Counted from the stretch's first letter, positions 1-8,706 are shown. The stretch is 64,000 nucleotides of DNA from an uncultured Lachnospiraceae bacterium (GCA_945868435.1 CAMBLG010000003.1:62001-126000), one strand, 5' to 3'. Notes: generated from the letters alone by a model not told the origin. Translations and numbers: made by a program.

Positions 1-222
1 CCAGCCAAACACAATCTCCCTCGCCTCAGTACTCACAGTCAGAATTGAACCAAATCCTATCATGAATACCAGTAATACACTCGCAACCATCCGTAGGCTT
101 CGATATAGAATCGGATGATTTGCTCGCCTTGTAAGCCGCTTCAATTTTTTCTCAAATTTGGGAGAAAATTGATAAACGCATTCTTTGGGATCCGGAGACC
201 ATGAACACGAGTTGCCTCTACC
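1..222 (-). pseudogene. Fragment of a DUF4367-type anti-sigma-like membrane protein, running off the left edge
   Basis: A minus-strand frame stays open from the left edge up to a stop at 223-225. It reads a segment with the order FSPKFEKKLKRL, then a hydrophobic stretch (roughly MVASVLLVFMIGFGSIL), then ending near EAREIVFGW. That order (amphipathic basic helix, one membrane segment, acidic-Ala-Phe-Gly-Trp) resembles the start of DUF4367-type extracytoplasmic anti-sigma proteins of Firmicutes. There is no in-frame ATG and no ribosome binding site upstream. A separate short frame begins at an ATG at 269 and stops after about 43 codons. I read this as a decayed or frameshifted gene. The family call rests on recognition only, and the rest of the gene lies outside the window. 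Confidence 0.4.
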
Positions 223-269
223 TCAATTCCGGAAATCAGGGTGTTGCGATCCTTTTTGATCTGTAGCAT

Positions 270-659
270 TTATTTTATGTAATATTGTTCATACACGTTA
301 CGAATCTGCCCACAATAATCTTCCCCACACTTATAGTTTTTTCCTTCGACTACTATATTTGAGGACGCTACCGTAATCGTGTTTTTTTCTCCATTGCGAT
401 CATATAGTTCAATCAAAAAGGCATAACCGTCTTTCGTGTTTGCGGAAGTTTTTTTCAATTGCATTGATGTTAAAATATCAACCAGCTTTTGGATATCATC
501 CTTTTGATTTAAAACTACACTCTCATCGGAATTGTAAATTACAATTTTGTCCAAATCATCGACATTCAAATTTGGCAACACATTCGCTTCCTTTCCACTG
601 AGGACAAATATAATTGCTAAAATAGTGATGCATATACATAAAACGAAAATCTTTTTCAT
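270..659 (-). CDS. Small membrane-anchored or secreted protein, DUF5301-like
   Basis: This encodes a 129-residue protein. It has a short basic N-terminus and one strong hydrophobic segment (about residues 4-21) without a lipobox cysteine, so it is either a signal anchor or a secreted protein. The remainder is a small mixed alpha/beta domain with two cysteines close together near the C-terminus (KCGEDYC). The layout resembles small DUF5301-type proteins, but I am not sure of the family. It starts 18 bases after the stop of the nuclease-peptidase fusion gene and has a GGGGGGATGG ribosome binding site, so the two are probably one operon. By analogy with staphopain-staphostatin pairs it could be an inhibitor or partner of the upstream peptidase domain; that is speculation. 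Confidence 0.6.
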   Translation of the reverse strand: MKKIFVLCICITILAIIFVLSGKEANVLPNLNVDDLDKIVIYNSDESVVLNQKDDIQKLVDILTSMQLKKTSANTKDGYAFLIELYDRNGEKNTITVASSNIVVEGKNYKCGEDYCGQIRNVYEQYYIK

Positions 660-677
660 GTTCCATCCCCCCCTCTT

Positions 678-2033
678 TTAATATCGAGATACCGAATATG
701 TCCATGTATACGTCGTATTATTATATGAAAATGAAGTCCCATCTTCATAAAAACTAACTGTTATAGGATTCCCTTTTCCCCCATTTATTCCTGAGTTCCA
801 TAAAACAATATACTTCATGCCTGCAGCTATCGTATAACCGTATGCAGTAACTGCATGTCCACTATTAGTTGCTTTAGCTGAAACGTAAATAGGATATTTA
901 TTATCAATATTTGCTTTTAATATCGACCAGGGCATTTTAGTATCCGAATTGCCATAAACTGAATTATATTGTACCCCATAATTTTTCAACGCTTGTTGCG
1001 CTTCATATATATTGGCACCTTCATCATAACCAATATTCATTATATCTGCAATCATACTCGCGGACACATTAGTTCCCTTTCTATAATTACAAATAGTAAC
1101 CACAGTTGCAGCCCAACATAAGCCATAATTTCCTTGACCTTTACTATTATACAATGAACATATCTTTGAACTAGTTGTTGATGAACTAAAAGCGGGTGTA
1201 TATGTATCTTTCCAATTTTTCGATGTAACTGTAATTGTATTGATATCCGTCTTTTTAAATTTAGTATTTTCCCTAGAAAACTTCTCTTTCTCCTCCAAAT
1301 AGTTCCTTGTCATAGAATAATTTGTAAATAAATTCTTTTCTCCTATAATCTCATAAATATCCTTATCATCCTCTGCCCATAGATTTTCTCCCGATTTATA
1401 AAAAACTAAATCTGATTTAATCCCTCCTTCTTCATTTTTTAACTCATTCATTCTTCGTGTCAATACCGGAAACTTTGGATTGTTCACCTGTTTCTGCGTA
1501 AAACAGGACATCAAATCTGCAATATCTGATCCATCATTATAAATTGTATTCACAAAAATCCTGTGTAATCCATCGTCAACCTGTTCTCCCGTCTCGCGAA
1601 TCACATTTTCTACATGATATATGGTTCTTTCCCTGTCAAAGATATCAAATTCAGAAATATATACCACATATACCTCTGCTACATCCTCGAATCTGTCTCC
1701 AACTTGTGATTCCTTAACCGTAATACTTGAAGCATTGAATCTTACGCGCTTCAAATGATCATCGTTATCTGATCTCTGCACTTCTATATTACACTTTTCC
1801 CCATTGCCCAGAGTACATAGTGCATCCAGCCGAACAGATCGACCATACATGTTTCTCTCGCTACTCTGTACAATCACATCATTTACGACAAGTTTCGGAT
1901 CTTCCAGAATCGTTCTTAATAATTCCTCACAGAATGGTACGTCATTTGCCAGTACCTCAAAGAACACATCATCAATCGGGCGAAAGTCCTGAACTTTGCG
2001 TTTCTTCTGCTCCAGTGTGAGCTGATTATCCAT
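678..2033 (-). CDS. Rpn/PD-(D/E)XK nuclease fused to a papain-like (C47/C39-like) cysteine peptidase
   Basis: The N-terminal ~205 residues match the Rpn (recombination-promoting nuclease, PDDEXK_2 transposase-like) family. It opens with DVFFEVL and has the catalytic pattern Asp then Glu-x-Gln (RLDALC and IEVQR; D75 and E89-V-Q91 counted from the first possible ATG). Around residue 209 the usual Rpn C-terminal tail is replaced by a linker and then a papain-like peptidase. That domain has the catalytic Cys in GNYGLCWAA (C311), His in SGHAVTAYGY (H398) and Asn in VLWNSG (N418). No signal peptide is present, although C47/C39-like enzymes are usually exported. An ATG at 2048 has no ribosome binding site. 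The ATG at 2033 sits 7 bases after GGGGAG and is the likelier start. It is followed by a small membrane protein. It may be a genuine two-domain effector or a deletion fusion of two genes. Confidence 0.8.
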   Translation of the reverse strand: MDNQLTLEQKKRKVQDFRPIDDVFFEVLANDVPFCEELLRTILEDPKLVVNDVIVQSSERNMYGRSVRLDALCTLGNGEKCNIEVQRSDNDDHLKRVRFNASSITVKESQVGDRFEDVAEVYVVYISEFDIFDRERTIYHVENVIRETGEQVDDGLHRIFVNTIYNDGSDIADLMSCFTQKQVNNPKFPVLTRRMNELKNEEGGIKSDLVFYKSGENLWAEDDKDIYEIIGEKNLFTNYSMTRNYLEEKEKFSRENTKFKKTDINTITVTSKNWKDTYTPAFSSSTTSSKICSLYNSKGQGNYGLCWAATVVTICNYRKGTNVSASMIADIMNIGYDEGANIYEAQQALKNYGVQYNSVYGNSDTKMPWSILKANIDNKYPIYVSAKATNSGHAVTAYGYTIAAGMKYIVLWNSGINGGKGNPITVSFYEDGTSFSYNNTTYTWTYSVSRY

Positions 2034-2076
2034 ATTCCAACTCCCCATTTTATAAAATTATCTGATGTATATACAT

Positions 2077-2105
2077 ATTATAACAACATTAATTTGTTTT
2101 TACAA
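2077..2105 (-). promoter_or_regulatory. Sigma-A promoter of the nuclease-peptidase gene
   Basis: On the minus strand, TTGTAA and TATAAT are separated by 17 bases, about 45 bases upstream of the chosen start. Confidence 0.6.
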
Positions 2106-2179
2106 CCTCCAGGCAAGCCGCATAACGGGTTGGGTATATTTCGCATGCTTCGCGAGTTCAACAGAGTTACTAGCCATAA

Positions 2180-2205
2180 TAAAAAGGGCACCCTAATGGT
2201 ACCCT
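2180..2205 (-). terminator. Intrinsic terminator of the HNH gene
   Basis: The 8-bp stem AGGGTACC/GGTGCCCT (one G-U pair) with a five-base loop is followed on the minus strand by TTTTTATTA, just after the HNH stop codon. Confidence 0.75.
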
Positions 2206-2210
2206 AAAGG

Positions 2211-3167
2211 TTACGTATTATTGTTTTCAACAGGCGAAATGTTTTGTGAACTATATGGGTATTCAATCTTCGCACCCTTTTTTCTGTTGCATCTCCAACA
2301 AAGAGTTCTTAAATTATCTTCTGACGTTAATCCACCTTTTGAAACTGGAACGATATGATCTATTTCCAATAGTAAATTCGGTTCAACGTAAGTTGAAGCA
2401 CCACATATCTTGCAAGTGTAGTTATCACGTTGCATAATCTTCTGTCGCAGAGCACTTGTCATAAGAGAACGTTGACCAGCTACACTCTTTTTAAATTTCA
2501 CAGTTTCTGAAAGATAATTAACAAATCTGTTTAAGTTTTCTATATCCATTACAACGTCACATTGCATGGATGCATTTCCTCCTGAACTAACATATTTAAA
2601 AGTATATCTTGGAAAATATGTTGTGCTGAAGTCAATGCTTTGAAATCCCAGTTTCTTTTCCAACTTCTTTTTTCCGAATACTCTAATAAGAGTAGGAATA
2701 TCATTTTTTATACTATTCAGAATATTTTCTTTTTCCGATTTGAGTAAAAATTTACCTTGTTCTGCAGATTCAAAATTATTTAATACATTCTCAAATTGAG
2801 ACAGACTTTCTTCTGTTGCTTTTATATTAAAGTACTTACAGATGTATTTAAATGGTTGTTTTCTTGCGTTATCGCAAATCGTTCTAGAACAATTATATAT
2901 GTTAGGCTCATATTTTTGCTTTTTAAGCTCCGGTCTTTTGTAATTCCATCTGCTTTCATCGTGATACCGCGCTTGACCATAATCTAATTGATTAATACCT
3001 AAATACGTATTTTTAAGCGATTCTATGTGGCTGTTTAGTTCATTACAATTATTAACATATGATTCAATACGCCTTTTGATGGTCAAAAACTTTTCGCTTC
3101 TAAAGTATATAGTTTCGTATATCTCCCAACATATAAAGATAATAAATATAACGATAAGAATTATCAT
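2211..3167 (-). CDS. HNH endonuclease-domain protein with N-terminal membrane anchor
   Basis: This is a 318-residue protein. Residues about 1-20 form one very hydrophobic helix (signal anchor). The long middle is helical and basic, without a family I recognise. The last ~70 residues form a complete HNH module: CKIC, then LEIDHIVPVSKGG, then NLRTLC and CNRKKG, so both zinc-binding Cys pairs and the catalytic His are present. HNH modules of this kind cut DNA or RNA in restriction, intron and toxin proteins. A membrane tether on one is less common. The GAAGGA ribosome binding site lies within the end of the 55-codon upstream gene, so the two are probably co-transcribed. AT-rich composition and the position beside a tRNA suggest mobile or defence DNA. 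Confidence 0.75.
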   Translation of the reverse strand: MIILIVIFIIFICWEIYETIYFRSEKFLTIKRRIESYVNNCNELNSHIESLKNTYLGINQLDYGQARYHDESRWNYKRPELKKQKYEPNIYNCSRTICDNARKQPFKYICKYFNIKATEESLSQFENVLNNFESAEQGKFLLKSEKENILNSIKNDIPTLIRVFGKKKLEKKLGFQSIDFSTTYFPRYTFKYVSSGGNASMQCDVVMDIENLNRFVNYLSETVKFKKSVAGQRSLMTSALRQKIMQRDNYTCKICGASTYVEPNLLLEIDHIVPVSKGGLTSEDNLRTLCWRCNRKKGAKIEYPYSSQNISPVENNNT

Positions 3168-3179
3168 TGTAAAAATCCT

Positions 3180-3347
3180 TCACTTCTTTATTGTTTCTCT
3201 TAATTCCGCATGTTCGGGAATTCTTATATCTGTCATAGCATCCTCTAAACTTTGAAGGAACTCCTTGTTTTTCTCCCAAAAAGCCTCAAAAAAATAATGC
3301 TCATATGTAGAAAAGCCTATAAAATCAATAAAAAGCCTGTCTTTCAT
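3180..3347 (-). CDS. Possible 55-residue protein upstream of the HNH gene
   Basis: This small minus-strand reading frame begins MKDRLFIDFIGFSTYEHYFF and ends RETIKK. It is acidic and aromatic, with no membrane segment. Its stop overlaps the ribosome binding site of the HNH gene (GAAGTGAAGGA), which suggests translational coupling. Its own start has no clear Shine-Dalgarno sequence, so it could be a remnant. It could be a partner or antidote of the HNH protein, but nothing in the sequence proves it. Confidence 0.4.
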   Translation of the reverse strand: MKDRLFIDFIGFSTYEHYFFEAFWEKNKEFLQSLEDAMTDIRIPEHAELRETIKK

Positions 3348-3371
3348 AAGAAAAACTGACTTTTTATCTAG

Positions 3372-3445
3372 TCGGCGCGACAGGATTTGAACCTGCGACC
3401 TCTGCGTCCCGAACGCAGCGCTCTACCAAACTGAGCCACGCGCCG
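3372..3445 (-). tRNA. tRNA-Pro (anticodon CGG)
   Basis: A full cloverleaf reads on the minus strand. The 7-bp acceptor CGGCGCG/CGCGCCG, D arm with GCTCAGTTTGGTAGAGC, anticodon stem CTGCG/CGCAG around loop TTCGGGA, and T arm GCAGG-TTCAAAT-CCTGT are all present. The discriminator base is A and CCA is not encoded. Its 3' end faces the AT-rich region 1-3360. Confidence 0.95.
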
Positions 3446-3571
3446 TCTGTATCATATATACTGTGATCAACACGACCGAGTAATATATTATCATATTCAA
3501 TTGGATTTGTCTAGATTTTTTTACATTTCAAAGATATAATATGTATAAATGCAACGTAAAGGAGGATATCT

Positions 3572-4303
3572 ATGAAACAGGTTGCACTTATTACAGGGGC
3601 ATCCAGAGGAATCGGTGCCGCAATTGCTGAGGCATTTGCCGGGAACGGCTATCATCTTGTACTCTGCTGTCATAAATCCGCAGAACAGCTTCATGCTCTT
3701 TCCGAAAAACTCTCCCGAACCTACCGGATCCAGATTCGCTGCTTCGTCGGGGATGTGGGCGACTGCGAATTCGTGCAGGACATGATTTCCGCTACCATGG
3801 AGGAATTCGGACAGATTGATGTACTGATCAACAATGCCGGAATCTCCTATATTGGCCTGCTGACCGACATGAGTGTGGACGACTGGAACCGGATTGTAGC
3901 CACAAACCTGTCCTCCGCATTCTTAACAAGCCGTCTGTGCGTTCCGCAAATGGTCGCACGAAAAAGCGGACACATCATCAATATCTCCTCCGTTTGGGGC
4001 AGCGTCGGTGCCTCCTGCGAGGTTGCTTACTCTGCCTGCAAGGGCGGAATCCATGCGTTCACCAAGGCATTGGGCAAGGAACTTGCTCCCAGCGGTATCA
4101 CCGTCAACGCCATCGCCTGCGGTGTCATCGATACCGACATGAACCGCTGCTTCTCCGAGGAAGAACGGGAAGCCCTGATTCAGGAAATTCCCGCCGGCCG
4201 CATGGGAACCCCCGCCGAGGTTGCACAGCTCACACTAACCCTTTGCAGCGGACATTCCTATCTGACCGGACAGGTAATTACACTGGATGGTGGGTGGGTG
4301 TAA
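3572..4303 (+). CDS. SDR-family oxidoreductase, FabG-like
   Basis: This is a 243-residue classical short-chain dehydrogenase/reductase. It has the NAD(P)-binding TGASRGIG (residues 8-15), NNAG (87-90), and the catalytic set Ser140, Tyr153 and Lys157 (ISS and YSACK). The C-terminus ends in the typical GQVITLDGGWV. The sequence resembles 3-oxoacyl-ACP reductase (FabG). It stands alone, away from other fatty-acid genes, so its substrate is open; it could act on another beta-keto or hydroxy compound. AAAGGAGG lies 7 bases before the ATG. It converges on glgX with only 10 bases between the stops and no obvious terminator. Confidence 0.9.
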   Translation: MKQVALITGASRGIGAAIAEAFAGNGYHLVLCCHKSAEQLHALSEKLSRTYRIQIRCFVGDVGDCEFVQDMISATMEEFGQIDVLINNAGISYIGLLTDMSVDDWNRIVATNLSSAFLTSRLCVPQMVARKSGHIINISSVWGSVGASCEVAYSACKGGIHAFTKALGKELAPSGITVNAIACGVIDTDMNRCFSEEEREALIQEIPAGRMGTPAEVAQLTLTLCSGHSYLTGQVITLDGGWV

Positions 4304-4313
4304 GACTTCTCCC

Positions 4314-6629
4314 TTACAGCCACTCGCTCTCTTCTTCCGGTAGTTCATCTTCTTCTGACATCGCTGCCAGAACAGCCACCTGCTCATCACTTTCCGCGAC
4401 GAAAATAAGAGTCGTTCTCGCCCCGATTCCGAAATGACATGGACCATATACCTCTGTCATTTCCTGGAAATTGGTCTCATCCGTATATTCACAGTTGGTA
4501 TTGCAGACCACGCGCCAATGGAACCCCTGAGGCGGCTCCGGCAGATGTATCTGCAACGGCTCCCAGTACGCATTCATGGCGTAGAATACAATGTCATCCT
4601 TCGTATCGTCCGCATTGCGTCCCGCATACATAATCCCGATCAGATGAGAATCAAAATTTGTGTAATCACGATTCGGTTCTCCGTTGTGCACACTGATCAT
4701 CGGGAATCCGCATTCCGCAGACTTCGTATTCTTGCGCAGCACCGGATGTTCCTTTCGGAACCGGATCATGAACCGCACAAAGTCATGAATCTCCTGATAC
4801 TTCTCCAGTCTGGTCCAGTCCAGCCATGAAATGATATTGTCCTGACAGTATGCATTGTTATTGCCAAACTGCGTATTACAGAATTCATCTCCCGCAAGGA
4901 ACATTGCCGGCCCACGGCTGCATAAAAGCGCGGCAAACGCATTTTTCACCAAACGGCGGCGCAGCCCCTCAATCTGGGGATCATCGGTGTCTCCCTCGCA
5001 TCCACAGTTCCAGCTGTGCCCGTTGTTGTCTCCATCCGTGTTATTCCAACCGTTTTTCTCATTGTGCTTCTCATTGTACGAGTACAGATCATACAGCGTA
5101 AATCCGTCGTGGCAGGTCAGGAAATTGACGGATGCACTGTACCCGCGGCTAGCCGGGTCATACATATCCGGCGAACCTGTGATTCTTGTGATTGCGCGTC
5201 CCGCCGAACCCTGGTCCCCCTTCAGGAAACAGCGCATATCATCACGATACCGTCCGTTCCACTCCGCCCAACGGTTCCAGGACGGAAAGCTTCCCACCTG
5301 ATACAGCCCCCCTGCATCCCATGCCTCCGCAATCAGCTTCATATCACTCAGCACCGTATCAAACGCCAACGCCTCCAGAATCGGTGGATTTTCCATTGGC
5401 GCACCATTCTGGTCACGTCCCAGAATCGATGCCAGATCGAACCGGAATCCGTCCACACGGTACTCCACTGCCCAATGGCGCAGACAGTCAATGATAAACC
5501 GGCGCACCACCGGATGATTGCAGTTCATGACGTTGCCACAGCCGCTGAAATTATAGTAGTGGCCATCCGGCGTCAGCATGTAATAGATATTGTTATCAAT
5601 GCCCTTGAAGCAGAAGCTCGGTCCCATCTCATTTCCCTCTGCCGTGTGGTTGAACACAACATCCAGAATGACCTCGATGCCATTTTCCTTGAGCTCGCGA
5701 ATCAGGCGTTTTAACTCATCCCCCTCGTGATTGTGCTCCTCGTGAAACGCATAGCTGGTGTTCGGGGCAAAAAACGACACCGTATTGTAGCCCCAATAAT
5801 TGTAGAGCTGCTCCTCATCCACCATGCGGGCGCTCTCCATCTCATCAAACTCAAAAATCGGCATGAGCTCTACCGCATTGATTCCAAGATCTTTCAGATA
5901 CGGAATCTTCTGGCGCAGTCCCTCAAAGGTTCCTCCGCCCTCAACCCCGGAGGAAGCATCCTTGGTAAAACCGCGCACATGGGTCTCATAGATGACAAGA
6001 TCCTCAAAAGGATGCTCCAGCTGCTTGACGTTGCCCCAGTCAAAATCGTTTTTTACCACGCGGGCCTTATAGACAAAGTAGTTGCCGCCCTCCGGCCTGT
6101 CCCCCCATTTGCGCTGTCCCGTAACGGCTCTTGCATAGGGGTCCAGAATGATGTTATTAGGGTCAAAGATCTTGCCCTTGGCCGGATCATTCGGTCCGTC
6201 AAACTGGTACGCGTATTCAAACTCCTCGATCTTAAGCCCAAATACAAGAATCGAATAGGTATCTCCAATCCGGTAAGAATCCGGAATACGGATTCTGGCA
6301 TAAGGTTCCGTTGCCATGGGTTTAAACAACAGCAATGTACAGCTGTATGCGCCATGGGAATTGACGGTAAAGCTCACATTATCGCCGGACTGATACGCTC
6401 CGTTCATTCGGAAAAAGCCCGGTCTGACATCATAGCCGTCGATGTGATCCAGCGGATATAATCCTTTACCGATATTCTCGTTGCTGCTTGTAACATTTGG
6501 GGTCACAACAGCCGCTTTCTCATCCGGCTTAACAAACTTTTCCTTTATCGATACCTGCATCGGCCGAACAGACGCAGCCTCCATGGTATGCTTCTTATGT
6601 TTTTTGATTCTTCCTGCTCTTCCTCTCAT
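4314..6629 (-). CDS. glgX: Glycogen debranching enzyme / isoamylase (GH13)
   Basis: This 771-residue protein has an N-terminal CBM48-like beta-sandwich (roughly residues 65-190) and a GH13 catalytic barrel. Conserved blocks are NYWGYN, DVVFNHTAEG, GFRFDLA with the nucleophile Asp398, AEAWD with acid/base Glu435, and FLTCHDG with Asp508. The first ~60 residues are a basic, poorly conserved extension. It cleaves alpha-1,6 branches in glycogen or starch-type glucans in the cytoplasm, as no signal peptide is seen. It is the last gene of a run with a methyltransferase and CapA (gaps of 11 and 12 bases). GGAGTAAT precedes the ATG. Confidence 0.9.
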   Translation of the reverse strand: MRGRAGRIKKHKKHTMEAASVRPMQVSIKEKFVKPDEKAAVVTPNVTSSNENIGKGLYPLDHIDGYDVRPGFFRMNGAYQSGDNVSFTVNSHGAYSCTLLLFKPMATEPYARIRIPDSYRIGDTYSILVFGLKIEEFEYAYQFDGPNDPAKGKIFDPNNIILDPYARAVTGQRKWGDRPEGGNYFVYKARVVKNDFDWGNVKQLEHPFEDLVIYETHVRGFTKDASSGVEGGGTFEGLRQKIPYLKDLGINAVELMPIFEFDEMESARMVDEEQLYNYWGYNTVSFFAPNTSYAFHEEHNHEGDELKRLIRELKENGIEVILDVVFNHTAEGNEMGPSFCFKGIDNNIYYMLTPDGHYYNFSGCGNVMNCNHPVVRRFIIDCLRHWAVEYRVDGFRFDLASILGRDQNGAPMENPPILEALAFDTVLSDMKLIAEAWDAGGLYQVGSFPSWNRWAEWNGRYRDDMRCFLKGDQGSAGRAITRITGSPDMYDPASRGYSASVNFLTCHDGFTLYDLYSYNEKHNEKNGWNNTDGDNNGHSWNCGCEGDTDDPQIEGLRRRLVKNAFAALLCSRGPAMFLAGDEFCNTQFGNNNAYCQDNIISWLDWTRLEKYQEIHDFVRFMIRFRKEHPVLRKNTKSAECGFPMISVHNGEPNRDYTNFDSHLIGIMYAGRNADDTKDDIVFYAMNAYWEPLQIHLPEPPQGFHWRVVCNTNCEYTDETNFQEMTEVYGPCHFGIGARTTLIFVAESDEQVAVLAAMSEEDELPEEESEWL

Positions 6630-6641
6630 ATTACTCCGTCT

Positions 6642-7790
6642 CTATTCTTTTAACATTAACTTTCCCTCTTCGTCAAAACAGATGTTGCTGTATGACGATG
6701 AATAGTCATTCAGATCCGCGATGATCCGCTGTTTTCTATCCCCTTCTGCCTTTGTCGGCCGGAAGTCATTGCGGCTTGTCGTAGAACTAATGCTATATGG
6801 TATCATATCGGCATTTATGTCCGTCTGCAACACCCCATCCACAAAAGTAAATGTCTGCTGATATACAGCGGTGTCCTTTACCTGCGGATTGCGGTTGCCG
6901 CCAAAGCAGAAATTGCCCAGACTGTAGCAGATTACCTTGCCCTTATACAATTCTACCCCCTGCAGCACATGGGGATGCGTGCCGATCAGAAGATCCGCGC
7001 CCCAGTCAATGATCTGGTGCGCCATATCAACCTGATAACCGTTTGCATAATGGTCCCCTTCGATGCCCCAGTGGCAGCTTACGATCACCAGATCGGCTCC
7101 CTGCTCCCGCAGCGCCGCGATGCCATCCTTTACATAATTGGCATGAGTCTCATCCTGCCACAGCATATTGGAGGAGACAATTCCGATCACAATGCCGGAT
7201 TCTGTTGTATAAGTTGCCACATGCTCGTTGAGTCCGTATATAATTCCCGCTTCGTCCAACACACTTTTCGTGTCCTCCAGACTGGATTCTCCGTAATCCA
7301 GAGTGTGGTTATTGCCAAGACTGCAGCCCTCCACGGAGCTGCCTGTCATGATTCCCACATACTCCGGCCTTCCCTTCAGATTCCACGTCTTTTCCACGCG
7401 ATTTTCGGACTCTGACAATACACACTCCAGATTTATCAACGTAAAGTCATCCGACTCAAACAGATCACGTACGCCTCCAAAGAAATAGTCTTCTCCGTTC
7501 TGGTCATAGTATTCGTGAAAAGAGCCTGCATATCCATGAGTCTGAGTGACACCGAGGGTGCAGTCTCCCACCGCAGTGACCGTCACGGTCTGAATGACCG
7601 GCTCCGCCACGACCTCCGTGGCTTCTTCTGTCTCCGTCTCCATCGGGGCAATGTCTTCTGTCACCTTTTCCTGCGTGTCCGGCACCGCCTCAGTCTGTGG
7701 GATATTCGCTTCTCCCGTCGCCTGCACCGAACAGCCACAGGCCAGCACTGACGCTGCCATAAGCAGCGCTGCAAATCTTTCCTTTTTCAT
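6642..7790 (-). CDS. CapA-family lipoprotein (PGA synthesis-type metallophosphatase fold)
   Basis: This 382-residue protein has a lipoprotein signal (VLAC at Cys18, with a second Cys at 20) and an acidic, Thr/Glu-rich linker to about residue 65. A CapA/PGA_cap calcineurin-like domain follows, with the metal-site motifs VGDCTLG, INLECVL, GNNHTLDYG, SCHWG, GTHPHV and SLGNF. In Bacillus CapA is part of poly-gamma-glutamate capsule export. Solitary CapA-like lipoproteins are common in Lachnospiraceae and their substrate is unknown. No capB or capC is nearby, so a capsule role is not supported here. It is co-transcribed with the flanking methyltransferase and glgX. Confidence 0.85.
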   Translation of the reverse strand: MKKERFAALLMAASVLACGCSVQATGEANIPQTEAVPDTQEKVTEDIAPMETETEEATEVVAEPVIQTVTVTAVGDCTLGVTQTHGYAGSFHEYYDQNGEDYFFGGVRDLFESDDFTLINLECVLSESENRVEKTWNLKGRPEYVGIMTGSSVEGCSLGNNHTLDYGESSLEDTKSVLDEAGIIYGLNEHVATYTTESGIVIGIVSSNMLWQDETHANYVKDGIAALREQGADLVIVSCHWGIEGDHYANGYQVDMAHQIIDWGADLLIGTHPHVLQGVELYKGKVICYSLGNFCFGGNRNPQVKDTAVYQQTFTFVDGVLQTDINADMIPYSISSTTSRNDFRPTKAEGDRKQRIIADLNDYSSSYSNICFDEEGKLMLKE

Positions 7791-7801
7791 AATCTCTCCC
7801 C

Positions 7802-8593
7802 TTATGCGCCGGTCAGAATGTCCACCGTGTGCCCGGAAGCTCCCATTAGATCCATACGCTCACAGGTGGCCAGATGATACCGCACAAACTGCTGAAACTC
7901 TTCCTCTGTCAGAGCGTTCAAAAACGGCCGCATATAATTGGCCGCCCCGTCTGCCGCTATGACCTGAATGCGGCGTAGCCCCGCCTCTTCTGCCAAACGC
8001 TCCATATCCTCCAGACGCACAAAACTGTACAGTGGATTGGCCTTCTCGGTACAGTGAAAGCTCTCATCCAGCATTCCTCCTTCCAGCCCCTCCAGAATAT
8101 GGCGCTCCTTAAAAGCGTATGTGATTACGGAAAATTCATTCATGATGTAGGCCACAAGAATTCTTCCGCCCGGCTTTGTCACCCGCGCGGCCTCATTTAA
8201 TGCCGCCAGCTTATCTTCCCAGGCGTGAAGGTGGTACATCGGGCCAAAAAGCAGTGTAACATCAAAGCAGTTATCCGCAAAGCGCTTCAATCGCATTGCA
8301 TTGCCCTGATACGCCTTGACCGCACTGCTCTTCTGCTTCAGCCGGCCGAGATTGTGCTTCACCAGTTCCACTGCGGACACATCGTAGCCTTCCTCCGCCA
8401 GAGGAACCGCATAACGGCCGGTTCCGGCACCGATATCCAGAATACGGATATCCGTCTTGTCCCGCCCTGCTGCCACCGTGTCAATGCAGGCATGAATGTA
8501 CTTCATGCTGGTAATGAATTCCACCTGTCCGTGGCGGCTGTCCAGACGCTTTTCCTCGTTAAATTTGTTGTAATATTCTTCTAATTCTGTCAA
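7802..8593 (-). CDS. Class I SAM-dependent methyltransferase
   Basis: This 263-residue cytoplasmic protein has a Rossmann methyltransferase domain. Motif I is ILDIGAGTGRYAVPLA (about residues 49-64), followed by an acidic residue in SAVEL. A later block reads TLLFGPMYHLH and then AARVTKPGGRILVAY. It looks like the Methyltransf_11/25 group, and the substrate cannot be told. The start is a TTG with AAAAGGAA upstream; no better ATG lies near. It is first in the operon with capA and glgX. Confidence 0.85.
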   Translation of the reverse strand: MTELEEYYNKFNEEKRLDSRHGQVEFITSMKYIHACIDTVAAGRDKTDIRILDIGAGTGRYAVPLAEEGYDVSAVELVKHNLGRLKQKSSAVKAYQGNAMRLKRFADNCFDVTLLFGPMYHLHAWEDKLAALNEAARVTKPGGRILVAYIMNEFSVITYAFKERHILEGLEGGMLDESFHCTEKANPLYSFVRLEDMERLAEEAGLRRIQVIAADGAANYMRPFLNALTEEEFQQFVRYHLATCERMDLMGASGHTVDILTGA

Positions 8594-8623
8594 AATAACC
8601 GGTTCCTTTTCTTTTCTCCCGCT

Positions 8624-8652
8624 ATTTTATCATATAACCCTATAAATACCAA
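8624..8652 (-). promoter_or_regulatory. Promoter of the methyltransferase-capA-glgX operon
   Basis: Minus-strand TTGGTA, 17 bases, then TAAAAT, about 30 bases before the TTG start. Confidence 0.55.
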
Positions 8653-8674
8653 GATTTAAATAACGTACAATGCA

Positions 8675-8706
8675 GCAAAAAAAGATGGCGATTTTTGTCG
8701 CCACCT
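8675..8706 (-). terminator. Intrinsic terminator of the endo-arabinanase gene
   Basis: The 9-bp stem AGGTGGCGA/TCGCCATCT (one G-U) is followed on the minus strand by seven T residues. Confidence 0.85.

Noticed and set aside
6642-7790. Capsule (poly-gamma-glutamate) operon
   Set aside because: CapA-like lipoprotein only; no capB or capC, and the neighbours are a methyltransferase and glgX.
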